Positions 42,914 to 52,353 of a stretch of 64,000 nt of DNA are shown here, piece after piece. Source of the stretch: Ruegeria profundi (GTDB lineage Bacteria; Pseudomonadota; Alphaproteobacteria; Rhodobacterales; Rhodobacteraceae); assembly GCF_001507545.1 (NCBI RefSeq), contig NZ_LQBP01000002.1:1-64000 (forward strand). The letters are read 5' to 3'. The position numbers were made by a program, and so were the translations under genes. The notes under the pieces are model-generated. The model was not told the DNA's origin, searched no databases, and saw nothing but the letters and a program-made list of their open reading frames with translations. Position 1 is the first letter of the stretch. Every line of letters begins with the position of its first letter.

Positions 42914-43729
42914 ATGCCCGAAACAAAACCGCGCATTTTGAAACCTGAAAAGCCTCAGGACCGGGTCAAAAAATCCGACCGGCGCCAGCAAATTTTGCTG
43001 GAGTTGAAGCTGCGCCCGCATGTTCGCATCAACGAATTGGCGCAACGCTTCAATGTCTCGACCGAGACGGTGCGGAGGGATTTCGAAGCCCTGTCCAGTG
43101 ACGGCCTGATCGCGCGCGCCCATGGGGGCGCATCGGCCCCGACGCAAGGCCATTATCCAAGTCTGGATGAACGGACCAGCGCACAGGTTGAAGAGCGTGA
43201 AAGAATTGGGAACTGTGCGGCTGGCCTGGTTCAGGATGGCGAGACGGTCATGATCGATTCTGGCTCGACCACCATCGAAATGGCGCGTGCGCTGGCCTAT
43301 CTTGGGACCGAATGTACGGTGATTACGAACTCCATTCCCGTTGCAATGACCCTTGGCCAAGGCGCTGTTCAGGTTCTGCTGTGCCCGGGAGAATACCTGG
43401 CATCCGAATCCGCAACAATCGGAACCGAGACGCTGGAGTTCCTGTCCCGTTTCCACGTCGACCGGTGCATGATCGGATCCTCGGGGTTTTCAACAGAAGG
43501 CCCGTCAGAAACCGTTCGGGGCTTTGCCGCGGTCAAAAGGATGATGCTGACGCGCGCCACGAAACGCCACCTTTTGATTGCGTCCGGGAAATTCGGCCGC
43601 AAGGGACTGACCTTGGTTCAGGGCTTTCCCGGGTTGGATTCGATCATCACCGACGCAAAGCCGAAGGGCGAGTTGCTCAGGACGATCAACAGTGCCGAGG
43701 TCGATATTCTCGTAGCTGGCAAACACTGA
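42914..43729 (+). CDS. DeoR family transcriptional regulator
   Basis: A 271-residue DeoR protein: N-terminal HTH (RINELAQRFNVSTETVRRDFEALSSDGLIARAHGGA) and a sugar-phosphate-type sensor domain (GETVMIDSGSTTIEMARAL, ITNSIPVAMTLG, KRHLLIASGKFGRKGL). Members usually respond to phosphorylated sugars or polyols. It is encoded 54 bases upstream of the phosphonate-type transporter on the same strand and probably represses that operon, which suggests that an organophosphate is the effector. Confidence 0.88.
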   Translation: MPETKPRILKPEKPQDRVKKSDRRQQILLELKLRPHVRINELAQRFNVSTETVRRDFEALSSDGLIARAHGGASAPTQGHYPSLDERTSAQVEERERIGNCAAGLVQDGETVMIDSGSTTIEMARALAYLGTECTVITNSIPVAMTLGQGAVQVLLCPGEYLASESATIGTETLEFLSRFHVDRCMIGSSGFSTEGPSETVRGFAAVKRMMLTRATKRHLLIASGKFGRKGLTLVQGFPGLDSIITDAKPKGELLRTINSAEVDILVAGKH

Positions 43730-43783
43730 ATTGGAAGATTTACAGCGGCCTGCAAAAAAACCGCGCAAACCTGGGAGGAAAAC

Positions 43784-44758
43784 ATGAAAATTGACATCAA
43801 ACTACTTATCAGCGCCTCGGCAATTTCGCTGTTATCGTTGGCTGGGACGGCTTCAGCACAAGACTGCCCGCGCGGTGACCTGGATGAGCGGTTTTGCGAC
43901 GCTGACGGCGATCTGATCGCAGATATTCCAACGGATCCTTCGCAACTGATTGACCCTGAAACGTTGATCTTTGCATACACTCCGGTCGAAGATCCGGCCG
44001 TTTACAAGACTGCGTGGTCTGACTTTTTGGAGCATCTCGAAGCCGAAACCGGCAAGGAAGTTGTCTTTTTCCCTGTTCAGAACAATGCCGCCCAGATCGA
44101 AGCGATGCGTTCGGGCCGTCTGCATATCGCGGGTTTCAACACGGGCTCCAACCCTTTGGCGGTAAACTGCGCCGGGTTCCGTCCGTTTACGATCATGGCG
44201 TCCAAAGACGGTAACTTCGGTTATGAAATGGAGATTATTACTTATCCCGGGTCAGGGATTGAAAAGGTCGAGGATATCAAGGGCAAACAGCTGGCGTTCA
44301 CGTCGCCCACCTCAAATTCCGGGTTCAAAGCACCTTCGGCTATTTTAAAGAGCGATTTTGATCTTCTGCCCGAGCGTGATTTCGAACCAGTTTATTCGGG
44401 TAAGCACGATAACTCGATCCTCGGGGTGGCAAACAAGGACTACCTCGCGGCGTCTATTGCGAACTCGGTCAAGTCGCGGATGATCTTGCGCGATGTGATC
44501 AAAGAGGATGACGTCGTCACCATCTATAAATCGCAGACTTTCCCGACCACTGGTTTTGGCACCGTTTACAACCTGACGCCCGAGTTGCAGGAGAAAATCC
44601 GCAACGCGTTCTTCAGCTTTGAATGGGAAGGCACAACGCTTGAAGCCGAGTTCTCGAAGTCGAACGAAGGGCAGTTCCTTGAAATGACGTATCAGGAGTT
44701 CTGGGACGTGATCCGCAAGATTGACGCGGCAAATGGCGTCTCATACGCCTGCGAGTAA
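43784..44758 (+). CDS. phnD: Phosphonate/phosphite-type ABC transporter substrate-binding protein (PhnD-like)
   Basis: A 324-residue periplasmic protein with a Sec signal peptide (about 1-25, ASAQ end) and the PhnD core: [46 protein letters not shown] and [22 protein letters not shown], where the Ser/Thr pairs bind a phosphoryl group. The mature N-terminus has an acidic [16 protein letters not shown] segment that looks like a calcium-binding loop and is typical of a PhnD subgroup. The start follows GGAGG. Ligand: a phosphonate, phosphite or phosphate ester. Confidence 0.9.
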   Translation: MKIDIKLLISASAISLLSLAGTASAQDCPRGDLDERFCDADGDLIADIPTDPSQLIDPETLIFAYTPVEDPAVYKTAWSDFLEHLEAETGKEVVFFPVQNNAAQIEAMRSGRLHIAGFNTGSNPLAVNCAGFRPFTIMASKDGNFGYEMEIITYPGSGIEKVEDIKGKQLAFTSPTSNSGFKAPSAILKSDFDLLPERDFEPVYSGKHDNSILGVANKDYLAASIANSVKSRMILRDVIKEDDVVTIYKSQTFPTTGFGTVYNLTPELQEKIRNAFFSFEWEGTTLEAEFSKSNEGQFLEMTYQEFWDVIRKIDAANGVSYACE

Positions 44759-44770
44759 AATCTATCAAAG

Positions 44771-44789
44771 GCGGGCCTGAGGGGCCCGC
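44771..44789 (+). terminator. Intercistronic stem-loop between phnD and phnC
   Basis: GCGGGCC-TGAGG-GGCCCGC followed by TTT, 12 bases after the phnD stop and 25 bases before phnC. A partial terminator here would give more binding protein than transporter, parallel to the hairpin at 6455-6474. Confidence 0.65.
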
Positions 44790-44814
44790 TTTCCACCCTA
44801 AGCAGGGGCAATAC

Positions 44815-45609
44815 ATGCTGCGTCTTCAAAAGCTGACGAAAACATACAAAACCGGGGATCAGGCGCTTAAGGCAATTGATCTTGAGGTGCCAAAAGGGCA
44901 GGTGCTTGCGTTGATCGGGCCGTCTGGCGCGGGCAAATCAACCATGATCCGCTGTATCAACCGCTTGGTTGAACCAACAAGCGGTGGTGTCCTTTTGGAC
45001 GACGTGGACCTGACCCGGCTGGGGTCCGGTGCATTGCGGAAAGCGCGCCGCGAGATGGGCATGATCTTTCAGGAATATGCGTTGGTCGAACGGCTGACCG
45101 TGATGGAAAACGTCCTGTCGGGGCGGTTGGGATATGTCGGTTTCTGGCGCAGTTTTCTGCGGCGGTATCCGCAGTCGGACATTGATGAGGCCTTCCGCCT
45201 GCTGGATCGGGTGGGGCTGCTGCACATGGCCGACAAACGCGCAGATGAATTGTCAGGCGGCCAGCGTCAACGGGTCGGTATCTGCCGTGCCCTGATTCAA
45301 AACCCGAAACTCTTGTTGGTTGACGAGCCGACAGCCTCGTTGGACCCGAAAACCAGCCGTCAGATCATGCGGCTGATCACCGAGCTATGTCATGAGCGCG
45401 GTTTGGCAGCGATCATCAATATTCACGATGTGGCCCTTGCGCAGATGTTTGTGCCCCGTGTCGTGGGTCTTCGGTTTGGAGAAATTGTTTACGATGGTCG
45501 CCCGACAGGCCTTACCCCGGACAAGCTGACCGAGATTTACGGCGAAGAAGATTGGGAAGCGACCATTGAAAAAGTGGACGATGACGAAGAAGTCGAGGCC
45601 GCAGAATGA
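44815..45609 (+). CDS. phnC: Phosphonate-type ABC transporter ATP-binding protein
   Basis: A 264-residue ATPase with Walker [10 protein letters not shown], the PhnC-type Q-loop [23 protein letters not shown], signature LSGGQRQR, Walker [13 protein letters not shown] and the switch His in NIHD. The acidic C-terminal tail ([13 protein letters not shown]) is unusual in length. It overlaps the first permease gene by ATGA and energises the importer. Confidence 0.92.
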   Translation: MLRLQKLTKTYKTGDQALKAIDLEVPKGQVLALIGPSGAGKSTMIRCINRLVEPTSGGVLLDDVDLTRLGSGALRKARREMGMIFQEYALVERLTVMENVLSGRLGYVGFWRSFLRRYPQSDIDEAFRLLDRVGLLHMADKRADELSGGQRQRVGICRALIQNPKLLLVDEPTASLDPKTSRQIMRLITELCHERGLAAIINIHDVALAQMFVPRVVGLRFGEIVYDGRPTGLTPDKLTEIYGEEDWEATIEKVDDDEEVEAAE

Positions 45610-46421
45610 GCCACAGAGAACTTGATGACATGCTGGGAAAAGGCTGGCGTAAACCAGCCTTTGTCAAAAATGCGTGGCTCCGCTGGGCATTGAGTGTGGG
45701 CTTTGTCGCCTATCTGATCGCAGCGTTTCTGACCATCGATGTGGACTGGGGTCGGGTTTACGAAGGACTGGACAGGGGCTGGGCGTTTGTTCTGGCTTTC
45801 ACAAGCCCGGATTTCATTTCGCGCTGGGGCGATATCTGGAGCGGCCTGCTTGAGAGTATCGTGATGACCGTTGCTGCATCGGTTGTGGGTATCTTGATTT
45901 CGATCCCAATCGGATTGGGCGCAGCACGCAACATAGCCCCGCTGCCGGTCTACATCGTGTGCCGCGGCATCGTTGCCATCAGCCGGGCCTTGCAAGAGAT
46001 CATCGTCGCCATTTTGCTGGTGGCCATCTTTGGGTTTGGCCCGCTGGCAGGGTTCCTGACACTTTCCTTTGCCACTATCGGGTTTCTGTCCAAGCTTCTC
46101 GCCGAAGATATCGAGGCGATGGACAAGGTTCAGGCCGAGGCGATCAAAGCCTCTGGCGCGCGTTGGATGCAGTGGATCAACTACGGGGTTCAGCCGCAGG
46201 TCATGCCGCGCCTTGTCGGGCTTTCCATGTACCGCATCGATATCAACTTTCGCGAAAGCGCGATCCTCGGGCTGGTTGGGGCCGGTGGGATTGGCGCAAC
46301 ACTGAATACCGCGTTTGATAGGTATGAATACGACACGGCTGCTGCAATCCTCATCCTGATCATCGGGATCGTTATGGCGCTTGAATACCTTTCAGGCATT
46401 ATCCGAGCGAGGGTCCAGTAA
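45606..46421 (+). CDS. phnE: Phosphonate-type ABC transporter permease 1
   Basis: A 271-residue permease of the PhnE family, six transmembrane segments, with the coupling loop [30 protein letters not shown] and the conserved [21 protein letters not shown] second PhnE-type gene follows directly (stop and start share one base), so the channel is a heterodimer. Confidence 0.91.
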   Translation: MSHRELDDMLGKGWRKPAFVKNAWLRWALSVGFVAYLIAAFLTIDVDWGRVYEGLDRGWAFVLAFTSPDFISRWGDIWSGLLESIVMTVAASVVGILISIPIGLGAARNIAPLPVYIVCRGIVAISRALQEIIVAILLVAIFGFGPLAGFLTLSFATIGFLSKLLAEDIEAMDKVQAEAIKASGARWMQWINYGVQPQVMPRLVGLSMYRIDINFRESAILGLVGAGGIGATLNTAFDRYEYDTAAAILILIIGIVMALEYLSGIIRARVQ

Positions 46422-47236
46422 TGCCCGTACTTGAACGCGACGATGCGCATATCTGGCGCAGGCGGACTACGGGCCAAAGTCTGGTTCGCTGGTTCGGGTG
46501 GCTGTTGGGCGTGGCGGTCTTTGTCTATTGCTGGCAGCTGATTTCAGAGTCTACGACCTGGTTCTTTGTTTGGGACGCACCCCGCATTGCCAACGACATT
46601 TGGACGCGAGCGACACCGCCTAAATGGGATTATATCACCCAGTTAGGCCGCCCGATCTGGGATACGCTCAACATTGCCACGCTTGGAACGATCATTGCCT
46701 TGATCCTGGCAGTGCCCGTGGCGTTTCTGGCCGCGCGGAATACAACGCCATCAGCGCTGTTTATCCGACCGATAGCCCTGTTGGTCATCGTTTCGACACG
46801 CTCGATCAACTCGTTGATCTGGGCGCTGTTGCTGATCGCAATCATCGGGCCCGGCGTCTTTGCGGGTGTCATTGCAATCGCTATCCGGTCGATCGGATTC
46901 TGCGCTAAGCTGCTTTATGAAGCTATCGAGGAAATCGATCACAGCCAGGTCGAGGCCATAACGGCGACAGGCGCGTCGCGGTGGCAGGTCATGGCTTATG
47001 GGATCGTGCCACAAATCCTGCCCGCCTTTGCTGGCATTGCGGTGTTCCGCTGGGATATCAACATCCGCGAGTCCACGGTTCTGGGGCTGGTTGGTGCTGG
47101 TGGCATCGGGTTGCAATTGTCGGCCTCGCTTAATGTTCTGGCGTGGCCGCAGGTCAGCCTGATCCTGATTGTAATTCTCGTCGCGGTCATGATCAGTGAG
47201 TGGGTTTCGGCAAAAGTCCGAGGAGCGATCATTTGA
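46421..47236 (+). CDS. phnE: Phosphonate-type ABC transporter permease 2
   Basis: A 271-residue second PhnE-type permease. It carries DHSQVEAITATGASRWQVMAYGIVPQILP as the coupling loop and [19 protein letters not shown], parallel to permease 1. Equal lengths and similar motifs show an old duplication. Its TGA overlaps the TTG start of the HAD gene. Confidence 0.91.
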   Translation: MPVLERDDAHIWRRRTTGQSLVRWFGWLLGVAVFVYCWQLISESTTWFFVWDAPRIANDIWTRATPPKWDYITQLGRPIWDTLNIATLGTIIALILAVPVAFLAARNTTPSALFIRPIALLVIVSTRSINSLIWALLLIAIIGPGVFAGVIAIAIRSIGFCAKLLYEAIEEIDHSQVEAITATGASRWQVMAYGIVPQILPAFAGIAVFRWDINIRESTVLGLVGAGGIGLQLSASLNVLAWPQVSLILIVILVAVMISEWVSAKVRGAII

Positions 47237-48138
47237 CCGGTGTCACAACTCAGGACGCTTTTGACGCTTACGAAGCTGTGCGCCACCGGATGCCCGAGGT
47301 CGCGCCGGCTGAGGTGACCTATCGACACGCCGATACGCTGGAGGATATCGCGGATGAGTTCGACGTGTTCCTTCTTGATGCGTTCGGAGTTCTCAATATC
47401 GGGGAAACCGCGATCCCTGGAACGCCCGAGCGCGTCAAGTCGCTGCAAGCTGCTGGCAAGCGCGTGTTAGTTGTGTCAAACGCTGCGGGATTTCCGCACG
47501 CGACCCTTATGGAAAAATACACACGGCTTGGTTATGATTTTGCACCGCGTGATGTGATTACCAGCCGGGCCACGCTGCTGAGCGAACTTAATGGTCAAAG
47601 CGGGCTGCATTGGGGTTTGATGGCGACACCAAGCGCGGGTCTTCGGGATCTGGAAGGTTTGAATCTGACTTATCTACAGGATGATCAGCACGCCTATGAC
47701 GCCGTAGATGGGTTCTTGCTGGTCGGGTCGGCAGCTTGGACCGAAGCGCGACAGGCAATGTTGGAAACCGCCTTGCTTGCGCGACCGCGCCCGGTCTGGG
47801 TCGGAAATCCGGATATTGTTGCGCCGCGCGAAGATGGCTTTTCAAAAGAACCCGGTCTTTTTGCGCACCGCCTGGCTGACCGGACCGGAGTTGTCCCCCA
47901 GTTCTTCGGAAAACCTTTCGGCAATATCTTTGACCTCGCGTTCCGGCGGCTCGGTACTGTTGACAAATCTCGCGTCCTGATGGTCGGCGACAGCTTGCAT
48001 ACAGACATTCTGGGCGCGCGTGCTGCCGGTGTGGCGTCGGCGCTTATATCAGGCTTTGGGTTTTTCGCAGGGCATGAGGTAGGGCCCGCTATCGAGCGGG
48101 CAGGCATTGTGCCTGACTTTGTTGTCACCCGCCCCTGA
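47233..48138 (+). CDS. HAD superfamily class IIA hydrolase, atypical motif I
   Basis: A 301-residue HAD-IIA protein. Motif I reads FLLDAFGVLNIGE, with the nucleophile D49 but Phe (F51) at the usual acid/base position D+2; motif II is VVSNAAG, and motif IV is MVGDSLHTDILGA. A cap domain lies between II and III. The start is the TTG at 47233 behind GAGGAG, overlapping the permease stop (TTGA). The open frame begins at 47200 but that part lies in the permease gene. As last gene of the PhnCDE-type operon it probably processes the imported phosphorylated compound. Confidence 0.83.
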   Translation: MTGVTTQDAFDAYEAVRHRMPEVAPAEVTYRHADTLEDIADEFDVFLLDAFGVLNIGETAIPGTPERVKSLQAAGKRVLVVSNAAGFPHATLMEKYTRLGYDFAPRDVITSRATLLSELNGQSGLHWGLMATPSAGLRDLEGLNLTYLQDDQHAYDAVDGFLLVGSAAWTEARQAMLETALLARPRPVWVGNPDIVAPREDGFSKEPGLFAHRLADRTGVVPQFFGKPFGNIFDLAFRRLGTVDKSRVLMVGDSLHTDILGARAAGVASALISGFGFFAGHEVGPAIERAGIVPDFVVTRP

Positions 48139-48197
48139 ACGCCTCGGTCGTTCCAATTTGCGCAGTGGCCGTAGGGGCAAATGCGATATATGCGGTC

Positions 48198-48830
48198 TCA
48201 GTTGTCGCTTTTGATAGCTTCCGTTTCGATGTTGATAGTGACTTCGTCACCGACGAGCCCGTTGTCAACGCCGTAGGTCATTCCAAAGTCGCTTCGCATA
48301 ATCGACGTATTCAGCGAAAGCCCAAGCACCTCACGGCCGTGTCCGAACGGATATTCCGCAACTTTGTTGAGCGTTGCGTTCAGGGTCACTGGTCTGGACT
48401 GGCCAAGAATGGTCAGATCACCGGTGACAGTACCAGAGTTTGTATTGGTAGGATTACCGCCATTTGCCGTGAACGTTATTTCGGGAAAGGTCGACACGTT
48501 CAAAAAGTCGCGGTTGCGAACATGGCTGTCCCGCGCGTCTTGGAAGGTCGTGACGGATTCTGCTCGGATGGCGACCTGAACATCGCTAAGTTGCTGAGTT
48601 TCCGTGTCGTACAGAAAACTGCCGGTGACCTCGGTGAATACGCCAAGGGTCTTTGCATAGCCGATATGATCAATCGTGAAATAAACCGTCGTGTGATCGG
48701 GGTCGAGGTCGTATCGAGCCATATCGGCCAGAGATGCCGTTGCGAATATTCCGAAGACGGCAGTGGTGCAAAGGATTTGCTGAATTGGTCTTCTGCTAAG
48801 CGCAAACTTTGGTTTTTGTGTAATTCTCAT
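48198..48830 (-). CDS. YceI family periplasmic lipocalin-like protein
   Basis: A 210-residue protein with an N-terminal signal segment (IQQILCTTAVFGIFATASLAD) and a YceI beta-barrel: MARYDLDPDHTTVYFTIDHIGYAKTLGVFTEVTGSF, SVTTFQDARDSHVRNRDFLNVSTFPEITF and LGLSLNTSIMRSDFGMTYG. YceI proteins bind isoprenoid or amphiphilic ligands in the periplasm. The ATG at 48830 with GGAGGG at nine bases is preferred over 48860. It is divergent from the lipid-type operon across about 290 bases. Confidence 0.9.
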   Translation of the reverse strand: MRITQKPKFALSRRPIQQILCTTAVFGIFATASLADMARYDLDPDHTTVYFTIDHIGYAKTLGVFTEVTGSFLYDTETQQLSDVQVAIRAESVTTFQDARDSHVRNRDFLNVSTFPEITFTANGGNPTNTNSGTVTGDLTILGQSRPVTLNATLNKVAEYPFGHGREVLGLSLNTSIMRSDFGMTYGVDNGLVGDEVTINIETEAIKSDN

Positions 48831-48904
48831 CGCCTGCGGCCCTCCGGATAATATATTCAATAACTATGATATAGATTGACCAAGGATAAAGGCCGAAAAA
48901 AAAC

Positions 48905-49072
48905 ATGAGCATCAAAAAAATGTGCTGCACGACATCGAACAGTCATCGCGCAACAGGTTCGGTTGTGCTGCTTGATGCGCCTGAAACAAGCCTTGCTCCC
49001 ATAAACCTTGTCAGCGTCGCTGCGCTTTGCGGACGGACCAACGCGAACAAGACTTTGGGAGGGTACCCGTAA
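48905..49072 (+). CDS. Possible small protein (55 aa), function unknown
   Basis: An open frame beginning MSIKKMCCTTSNSH with an AAAGG twelve bases upstream, ending 46 bases before the CDP-alcohol phosphatidyltransferase start. It has adjacent cysteines and no transmembrane segment, and no family is recognised. It could be a leader ORF for the operon or simply chance. Confidence 0.28.
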   Translation: MSIKKMCCTTSNSHRATGSVVLLDAPETSLAPINLVSVAALCGRTNANKTLGGYP

Positions 49073-49118
49073 TTGATTGTTGTACTAGGTTTGTTATCAA
49101 AGAAATTTGGTGAAGTGC

Positions 49119-49841
49119 ATGTTTGACAGTGATATTTTTAATAACGCAAGGACCGCTGAGGTAGATTCACCGATAGTTGGCCTGAGTATTTCAAGTGGTT
49201 TTCTCGCGCTCGGCATTGTCGGCGCCGCGCTTCTGACCAATGGGTCCGCGCTGGTGCCGTTGTTGATTTTCGGGGTAGCTGTGGTCCTGGTGATGCGCGG
49301 TTTGCGGTACTCTTATCCCCACAATATATTCGGGTTGTGCAACGTCGTGACCCTTGTGCGCGCTGCGATGGTTGCGTTTCTTGCCGGTGCGGTGATCGAC
49401 GCGACCGTATCAGGCTGGCTAGTATTCTGGGTCGCGGCTGCTGCGTTTTCGCTGGATGGGATCGATGGCTGGTTGGCAAGGCGGGCAGGTCTGACATCTC
49501 AGTTCGGCGCAAGATTTGACATGGAAACTGACGCGCTTTTGGCTGCTGTTTTGGCGATGTGGCTTTTGGCAACGGGCACGACGGGCCCTGAAATCCTCGT
49601 CTTGGGGTTCATGCGATACCTTTTCTGTGCCGCATCCTTTTTCGTGACACCATTGCGCGCTGACCTGCCCGTGTCGTTTCGGCGTAAAGCCATCTGCGTG
49701 ATACAGATCGGCGCGCTGATTGCTTTGCTGTTCCCAATGACACCAGAGTTTTTGGCAGCGCCGGTATCAATTTTTGCCGCAATTCTGCTATGCTGGTCAT
49801 TTGCAGTGGATATCAATTGGCTTTTAAGGCGCGCAACATGA
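49119..49841 (+). CDS. CDP-alcohol phosphatidyltransferase family membrane enzyme
   Basis: About 240 residues with five or more transmembrane segments. The full catalytic motif is present: D113-x-x-D116-G-W-L-A-R-x8-G-x3-D134-x3-D138 (LDGIDGWLARRAGLTSQFG, then ARFDMETD). Enzymes of this fold transfer a phosphate-linked group from a CDP-activated donor to an alcohol, as in phospholipid or inositol lipid synthesis. The frame begins at a TTG (49107); the ATG at 49119 is preferred. It heads a seven-gene operon and overlaps the next gene by ATGA. The acceptor alcohol is unknown. Confidence 0.87.
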   Translation: MFDSDIFNNARTAEVDSPIVGLSISSGFLALGIVGAALLTNGSALVPLLIFGVAVVLVMRGLRYSYPHNIFGLCNVVTLVRAAMVAFLAGAVIDATVSGWLVFWVAAAAFSLDGIDGWLARRAGLTSQFGARFDMETDALLAAVLAMWLLATGTTGPEILVLGFMRYLFCAASFFVTPLRADLPVSFRRKAICVIQIGALIALLFPMTPEFLAAPVSIFAAILLCWSFAVDINWLLRRAT

Positions 49842-51451
49842 AGCAAGCCCTTATCCCGGCCCTTGGAGCGGCAGTTGTTTTTGTTGTGTTCGCACTGCCC
49901 AATCATCCTGATGCGATGGGGTGGGGCGCATTCATGCGTTGGCCGTTGGAGTTGCCGGTTCTGCTGCTGTTGATGGTGCTATTGGGTCGGCGCGCGGGTG
50001 TGACGCATCTGGTGGCGTCGGTGCTTGTGATCCTCACTGTCTTGAAGCTGGCCGACTACGTGATGTTCATGGCCTATAATCGGCCATTCAACCCAATCGT
50101 GGACGGATCGCTGATTAATGCCGGGTTTGAATTTTCGCGGGACAGTCTCGGGGTCACCTGGGTTGGTGTCGCGTTGGTTTTCGCCGCTTTACTGCTGGCT
50201 TTGTGGTTTCTGGTTTTGCTCCGGAGTTTGGTCTCTTGGGCGGAATTGAGCCCGAGCGGAAAGACCACGCAAGCCGCAGGTGTGGCCGCGCTGGGATGTT
50301 TCGCGTGGGCGGTGGCTGACGCCGGGCACCATATGAACTTCTGGAAACTCCAAGCCAGCCCCCCGGGAACCACATGGACAACACGTTTGGCGATTGACCG
50401 TGTGGACCAGATGCAGAGGACGTCGTCGGACTTGGTACAGTTTCGCGAAGCGGCTTTGTCAGATGCTTATGCCAACCGCAGAGGGCTGTTGAACCAATTG
50501 GAGGGGCGCGACGTTATCCTGATCTGGATCGAAAGTTACGGTCGCGCGAGTTTCGACAACCCGCTTTATGCGCCGACGCATTTGGCCACTTTGCGCACCG
50601 CACAGAACGACTTGTCCGACCTGGGGTTCGCCATGAGAAGCGGCTGGCTAACCTCGCCAACTGCGGGTGGACAAAGCTGGCTGGCGCACGGGGCGCTTGG
50701 CAGTGGTTTGTGGACTACGGATAATGGCCGGTATCAGGCAATGATCGACAGCGGCAAGAAATGGCTGTTTCACATCGCCCAAGATACCGGTTACCGCACG
50801 ACGGCAATCATGCCTGCGATCACACGCGATTGGCCCGAAAGCGACGCGATGGGGTTTGACTTGATTTTTGACAAGTCAGCTCTCGGGTACGAAGGTGATG
50901 CCTTCCGATGGGTAACAATGCCTGATCAGTTCACCTTGGCCGTCTACCCCAACCTTTTGCCGCCGGACCCACGACCTGACTTTATCCAGATCGCTTTGAT
51001 ATCATCACATGCCCCATGGACGCCAATCCCCGATTTGATCCGGTGGGAGGATGTTGGAAATGGGACCGTTTTCAACGAAATGGCGGCCCGCGGACCAGAG
51101 CCGGAGGTGCTGTGGAAAGACAAGGACGCCGTTCGGGATGCCTACCGCAGATCGGTGGACTATGTCCTGAACGCTGTCTTTTCCCACGTCGCACAATTGG
51201 CTGATGACGCCCCATTGATTGTCGTGGCTGGCGACCATCAGGCAGCCGGGTTCGTATCGGGCAGCGGCAACATGGATGTCGCGGTTCACATGATCGGTCC
51301 ACAGCACGTTCTGGACCGGATCGAACACTGGGGTTGGACGGATGGTCTTGTACCCGGTGCGGACGTGCCGGTCCGTCGCATGGACAGTTTCCGGGATGAA
51401 TTTGTTGCCGCATTTTCCGGGGCGACCTCGACCGCCATGGTGGCGAAATGA
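49838..51451 (+). CDS. Sulfatase/phosphoethanolamine-transferase-like membrane enzyme
   Basis: A 537-residue protein with four or five N-terminal transmembrane segments and a periplasmic alkaline-phosphatase-fold domain. Metal ligands and nucleophile are recognisable: E232 in LIWIESYGR, T275 in SPTAGGQSWLAHG, and D466-H467 in VAGDHQAAG. This is the layout of LtaS/EptA-like enzymes that move phosphoglycerol or phosphoethanolamine from a lipid onto an envelope acceptor. The start is the ATG at 49838 overlapping the previous stop; the frame opens at 49790. It overlaps the next gene by four bases. Confidence 0.83.
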   Translation: MKQALIPALGAAVVFVVFALPNHPDAMGWGAFMRWPLELPVLLLLMVLLGRRAGVTHLVASVLVILTVLKLADYVMFMAYNRPFNPIVDGSLINAGFEFSRDSLGVTWVGVALVFAALLLALWFLVLLRSLVSWAELSPSGKTTQAAGVAALGCFAWAVADAGHHMNFWKLQASPPGTTWTTRLAIDRVDQMQRTSSDLVQFREAALSDAYANRRGLLNQLEGRDVILIWIESYGRASFDNPLYAPTHLATLRTAQNDLSDLGFAMRSGWLTSPTAGGQSWLAHGALGSGLWTTDNGRYQAMIDSGKKWLFHIAQDTGYRTTAIMPAITRDWPESDAMGFDLIFDKSALGYEGDAFRWVTMPDQFTLAVYPNLLPPDPRPDFIQIALISSHAPWTPIPDLIRWEDVGNGTVFNEMAARGPEPEVLWKDKDAVRDAYRRSVDYVLNAVFSHVAQLADDAPLIVVAGDHQAAGFVSGSGNMDVAVHMIGPQHVLDRIEHWGWTDGLVPGADVPVRRMDSFRDEFVAAFSGATSTAMVAK

Positions 51452-52353
51452 CGCGCTATTGGATCAGGTTGGCTGTTTCGATCGGTGTCATTTTTGCGCT
51501 GTTGTGGTGGACCGATGCTGCCAAGGTTTCAGAGCATTTGATGTCATTGCATCTGGGATGGATTGGCATCTCACTCCTTGCGGTGACAGGTGCAACCTTA
51601 TCGATGGCTCTGCGATGGCAACTGACGGCACGCGCCTTGCAAATCCAGTTTGATTACCCGTTTGCATTGCGAGAGTACTATATTGCACAATTGACAAATT
51701 CGGTGCTGCCGGGTGGGGTCACCGGGGATGTTGCCCGCGCCTTCAGGACGCGCCATCAGGCAGATCTGCTGCGTGCGTCGCAATCTGTTCTTGCCGATCG
51801 TTTGTTAGGGCAGGTCGCAATAATTTGCGTTCTTTTCGTTGGGTTTTCTGTTGCGCTGATGTTTCCTCTGGCGGTCGACATGTCTGTGCTGAGCTGGACG
51901 GTCGTCCTGACGCTTGGATGTGGCCTGATCGCCGTTGTCGCTTTGTCGCGCTTTAACACAGCGGTTGGCAGATTTGTTTCGTTCCTTCTCAGGCTACAAT
52001 CGCAAACCGAGTTTCTTTTGTTGGGCGTTGTAAGCTCTTTCTGTCTCATCTTCGGGTTCTACACGTCTACCCGCGCCGTTGGGGCCGATATACCCATTGA
52101 GAGCTTGGTAACTGTCATTCCGCTGATATTGTGTGCCATGATCATACCGCTATCCATCGGGGGCTGGGGTTGGAGAGAGGGGGCGGCTGCCGCTCTTTTC
52201 CCGATCATCGGGCTAACCTCCAGTGAGGGCCTTGCATCCAGCATCACCTATGGCGCCGTTGTTCTGGTTGCTACGCTGCCTGTTGTTTTTGCTGTGCTTT
52301 GGCCAAGAATTACCGGATCTCATTCATCAAAAGGGAAGGCAAGTTCACAATGA
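51448..52353 (+). CDS. Lysylphosphatidylglycerol synthase TM-domain (UPF0104) membrane protein
   Basis: A 301-residue integral membrane protein with seven or eight transmembrane segments and the family motifs RWQLTARAL, YYIAQLTNSVLPGGVTGDVARAFR and SIGGWGWREGAAAALF. These domains act as lipid or glycolipid flippases next to transferases (as in MprF). It lacks the cytosolic aminoacyl-transferase domain, so only translocation or a related membrane role is expected. ATGA overlaps on both sides place it firmly in the operon. Confidence 0.86.
   Translation: MTRYWIRLAVSIGVIFALLWWTDAAKVSEHLMSLHLGWIGISLLAVTGATLSMALRWQLTARALQIQFDYPFALREYYIAQLTNSVLPGGVTGDVARAFRTRHQADLLRASQSVLADRLLGQVAIICVLFVGFSVALMFPLAVDMSVLSWTVVLTLGCGLIAVVALSRFNTAVGRFVSFLLRLQSQTEFLLLGVVSSFCLIFGFYTSTRAVGADIPIESLVTVIPLILCAMIIPLSIGGWGWREGAAAALFPIIGLTSSEGLASSITYGAVVLVATLPVVFAVLWPRITGSHSSKGKASSQ

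Noticed and set aside
42782..43456. A 224-codon minus-strand frame opposite the DeoR gene
   Set aside because: It is antisense to a clear DeoR protein and shows no domain; the composition mirrors codon bias of the real gene.
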